Shown: piece by piece, positions 61,157 through 64,000 of the stretch
How positions within the stretch are numbered: the first letter of the stretch is position 1
How the letters are laid out: each line of letters begins with the position of its first letter
Source of the DNA: Lingula anatina
Lineage: Eukaryota; Brachiopoda; Lingulata; Lingulida; Lingulidae
Length of the DNA: 64,000 nt
Reading direction: 5' to 3'
Assembly (NCBI RefSeq): GCF_001039355.2
Contig: NW_019776153.1
Coordinates: 16,134-80,133 of the forward strand
Translations under genes and position numbers: made by a program
Notes under the pieces: model-generated
What the model was told of the DNA's origin: nothing
Database searches by the model: none
The model's input: the letters and a program-made list of their open reading frames with translations, nothing else

Positions 61157-61535
61157 CGGAAAGACATCGGGGAAGAATGGAATAGACCCTCAATTCACCA
61201 GCGCAGGTTTCAAAAGGATTTTTACACGTTTCAAGAATGGAATTTATCACGAGTCCACGAGCTTGCGCGTGAGTTATCAAGGCGGGTCTGTTTGCTCAGA
61301 GGATCAAATTGTCTTGGAGCTCACATTTCAAACGGCTAGTTGTGATTCTATCTGGCACGTATATCAGCTCTCAGTTTCAGCCGGGTTGGACACCGTGCTC
61401 GACGCCTTCCGGTGTTACGTAAAGACCACATTCACGGTGGGGAGACGTAGTGACACCCATGCGACCATGAAACTGGCGGACAATTTGGTAGATTTTTTTT
61501 TTTTTTTTGGTCTTTCACTTTCGTCTGGTGTATCA

Positions 61536-61536
61536 A

Positions 61537-61571
<35 letters not shown>

Positions 61572-61607
61572 ACATAACATAACATAACATAACATAACAT
61601 AACATAA
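61536..61607. repeat. (AAAT)n then (AACAT)n microsatellite
   Basis: Nine or so AAAT units followed by seven AACAT pentamers. Confidence 0.97.
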
Positions 61608-63132
61608 GTGAAGACAGTGGCTATAGTAAAAAAAATTTTGCTGTTATATAATTTTAAAAAGTCTAACATCTCGAGTGATTGTGAATAAAAAGGGAGATAC
61701 TGACGTAGTTAAATTAAATTTAATCAAACAAATACAATCTAAATCATTTTTGTCCGCATTGAATGAAAGGCGATATACCGCCAGTGAAAAAGAACACCAT
61801 TCTAATATACCCAAAGGTAAGCTCCTCTTAATATTTAATTTATTAAAAAATTTAGCAGATATCAATGAAGATATAATACTTGGTAGAGGGCTGTGCCTTC
61901 AAAGCATTCTTGTCAGTGCTGTAAAAAGTGATTTTTTACCTTATTAATTTTTCGTATTTTCCACGGATCGTGTGATTTAATGACTTTCTTTTCATTTTGA
62001 TCATAAGTAATTACAAGAGTGAAAAGGGAAGGTATTAATGTCCCTGTCTTTCATTCTTCACCGGCGCCGCATGGAATATTAAGGCGATACAAATTTCGAA
62101 TTGTTCGTTGTTCTTCAGAAGTTTTTCCATTGAAGGGTTTCAGTGTCACCAAGTAGCCAGAAAGCACTTGCACATTATCTTCTGACTGCTTTCTCCAGCC
62201 GTATTTTGTAAGATAGTGTGAAGTACTTAACTGAAAGATGAGGTTAAAATTTGAGTTAATTTGAAATTGTTTTGTTTTGATTTATCTACAGTTGTTTTTC
62301 CTGAATTAGAGACAAGGGCCTGTTGCTGTTATTGTTCAAGGTTGTACATATAGTAGTTTATTATTTCTATTTTTAGAGAGGTCATAGGATAAATATTTAG
62401 ACGTGAAAAAATCTACTTCTAATCCCATATTCCATACGACAAAAAATTATGCATTAAAGGAAAAAAAACTTCATACGTCAAACATACCGTTATTTTGAAA
62501 GAGTTTTATAACTTTAATTTAAATCATGAAGTCGGCTTCTTCTGATACCGATTCCATTTTGCTACGCATGCGCAATGGTTACTTTTAATTAGCTTTCGGT
62601 GATGATCAAGAGAACCCAGAAAAATAAAACTAAACAAGGAATAAAGGAGTCTGAAGACCGGCTCCTCTGTCTACACGTCCGTGACGCCATTCCCTTTGAT
62701 GTTAAGGCTGGATAGAGAGAGAGGGCGGGATCACGCGTGAGATAACGGCAGGCAAGCGTTCTCGAATCTCCCTCTCTAAACGCAACGGTCTTCCCCTTTT
62801 TAATCCAAAGCTTAATGAATAAATATGAAAATGCGAGATTAAAGGCGCTATAATAATGAAATACGGATGAATGCAACACGCTTCAGTAAAAAAAGGTAAT
62901 TAAAAAGAAATAACGTTTACTCGAGTTGGTGCGTTCAACGCTCCGTGTCACAGGCTGTCGATCTGAATGTCAAACAGGCAGCAGGTACACGTAGGCCAAG
63001 CACTGCGCAAAGAGCGGGAGGGGGGCACACATGGCTGACAGACGATTGAACGCATGCATTCTGTCACGTAACGTTGTGAGTGTTAGGGCAAAGCCCAGTC
63101 GATTATGACACCGTTGAAGTCCCCGTGCTTAC

Positions 63133-63256
63133 CTTTCATACAGACAGAGACCTCCTTTACCTTGTCCTCGGATTTTTTCCCCGCTGACCGCGCGTTCTTC
63201 AAGTTGTGAGCGCAGACGATTTGGAGAGATGGGGCTCTGGCCAAGTCCGCCGCCAT
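63133..63256 (-). CDS. Candidate 5' coding exon of a minus-strand gene
   Basis: ATG at 63256 (acaATGGCGGCG) opens 41 codons starting MAADLARAPSLQIVCAHNLK and ending KEVSVCMK, phase 1, at a consensus donor (AAAG then GTAAGC). Base composition and lack of repeats favour coding. ATGGCG cores near 63250, 63390 and 63409 in both orientations suggest a YY1-type promoter. The partner exon is not adjacent. The acceptor before 51364 is phase-compatible and would give a type II membrane protein with a cytosolic N-terminus, but a 12-kb intron is then needed and other exons could intervene. I do not recognise the protein. Confidence 0.4.
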
Positions 63257-64000
63257 TGTTTTTTGCGCAGACGACAACGCTGTTCCGCGTCGTGATCAGA
63301 GGTTTCAACAGTAACATATACAAACAGATAAAGTCAGATAAAACGGAAATAAGGTTCAGCCAAGAGTTTGATATAACATTACTAAATACGCCATTTTATC
63401 TCTCCGAAATGGCGGCGACATAAAGAGAACAGAATGCGGTACCGTTTAGAAGTTGGGTGTTAATTTCAAAGTCCATAAAATTGGTACAAATGCTATTGTA
63501 AGATTTTATGCGAAATCCTTTGAACAAATGTAACAATGCGACTACAGAAAGAGACAAAAAGGTGTTCTTTTTCATCCAATTTCTGTAGTGACACTCACAG
63601 TCGACTGTTATAACATGTTGTTACGTTTTTAACGGCTTCTTACCTGAGCATAAATACTTCCTCGTACTTAGCTTAATAGCATATATACATTTATACGCCC
63701 AAAAAACATTGAAAAAAAAGTAACTGAGCACACAACATTTCTTTTTTCGTCTGCTTTGATACGTAAATCTATGTGATTTTGATTCCAAAATGGAGAACTG
63801 TTGTCATTATCTGTCGCATAACTCCAAATCGACATCTGTAACAAAATGCTTAACGTAACACCATGTTTTTTTCTTTTAGCTTAGACATATGGCATTGTGC
63901 ATGTGTTAGGCCTATAAAGCATTAGTTAAAATGTTACATACAGTAGGTGAATGCTAAAGAAGCATAGGTCAATATTTATTACGTAATTGGCATATGATAC
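63257..64000. other. Right-hand flank, no gene supported
   Basis: This is AT-rich sequence upstream of the candidate exon, with ATGGCG promoter-like motifs to about 63416. No open frame or RNA gene is seen beyond. Confidence 0.5.

Larger units (their letters stand above)
33876..62700. promoter_or_regulatory. Cluster of TCF/LEF-type sites (CCTTTGAT) across the introns and upstream region
   Basis: Exact CCTTTGAT (either strand) occurs at 33876, 35770, 36098, 38125, 40203, 41713, 44256, 44760, 47380, 47849, 48724, 51509, 53736, 60036 and 62693. Six of these extend to CCTTTGATGT. From base composition about one or two are expected in this length. The left half of the window has only one that I found (27858). 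This fits Wnt-responsive enhancers; that function is inference. Confidence 0.45.
55463..63132. other. Gene-poor region with inverted-repeat elements
   Basis: This is AT-rich, apparently non-coding sequence. It holds a hAT-like MITE (57517-57681), two related MITEs (59146-59391 and 59418-59652), and (CT)n, (GA)n, (AAAT)n and (AACAT)n repeats. It may be the first intron of the gene to its left. A weak exon-like stretch at 59886-59692 (minus) is discussed in the findings. Confidence 0.5.

Overview
The window is nuclear DNA from an invertebrate animal. The genes have many introns with GT-AG junctions and canonical tRNA genes. There are several families of short inverted-repeat elements and many microsatellites. 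A chitin synthase and a Toll-like receptor suggest a marine invertebrate, perhaps a spiralian such as a mollusc, but I cannot fix the species. All gene models were built by reading splice sites and checking that codon phases agree across every junction. No similarity search was possible.

Layout. 107-5590 (-): an RBM33-like RNA-binding protein gene whose 3' end lies outside the window; its leader carries two upstream ORFs. 6.7-7.3 kb: two small inverted-repeat elements. 8.7-11.7 kb (-): a complete two-exon Toll-like receptor of 902 residues. 12.4-14.3 kb: a decayed TLR fragment abutting a tandem duplication, each unit of which carries one tRNA-Lys(CTT). 15.8-25.9 kb (-): a complete 11-exon chitin synthase of about 1433 residues. 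It has an unusual insertion of about 310 residues in its catalytic region and altered catalytic motifs. 29.5-30.35 kb (+): a small two-exon gene for a 174-residue lysine-rich protein with a helix-turn-helix core. It has a TATA box, and its 3' end carries a textbook replication-dependent histone stem-loop. 31.9-51.2 kb (-), possibly starting at 55.5 or 63.3 kb: a large-intron gene for a secreted or type II membrane protein. Its C-terminal half looks like a caspase/legumain-type fold lacking the catalytic His and Cys. The 33-63 kb interval is gene-poor and strikingly rich in CCTTTGAT sites (TCF/LEF type). 57-60 kb: further inverted-repeat elements.

The genes do not form an evident pathway. RBM33, the TLR, chitin synthase and the pseudo-peptidase gene all lie on the minus strand, and the histone-like gene is alone on the plus strand. 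The strongest candidate for something undescribed is the histone-like gene at 29.5-30.35 kb: a non-core-histone, intron-containing gene that ends with the histone-specific 3' processing signal.
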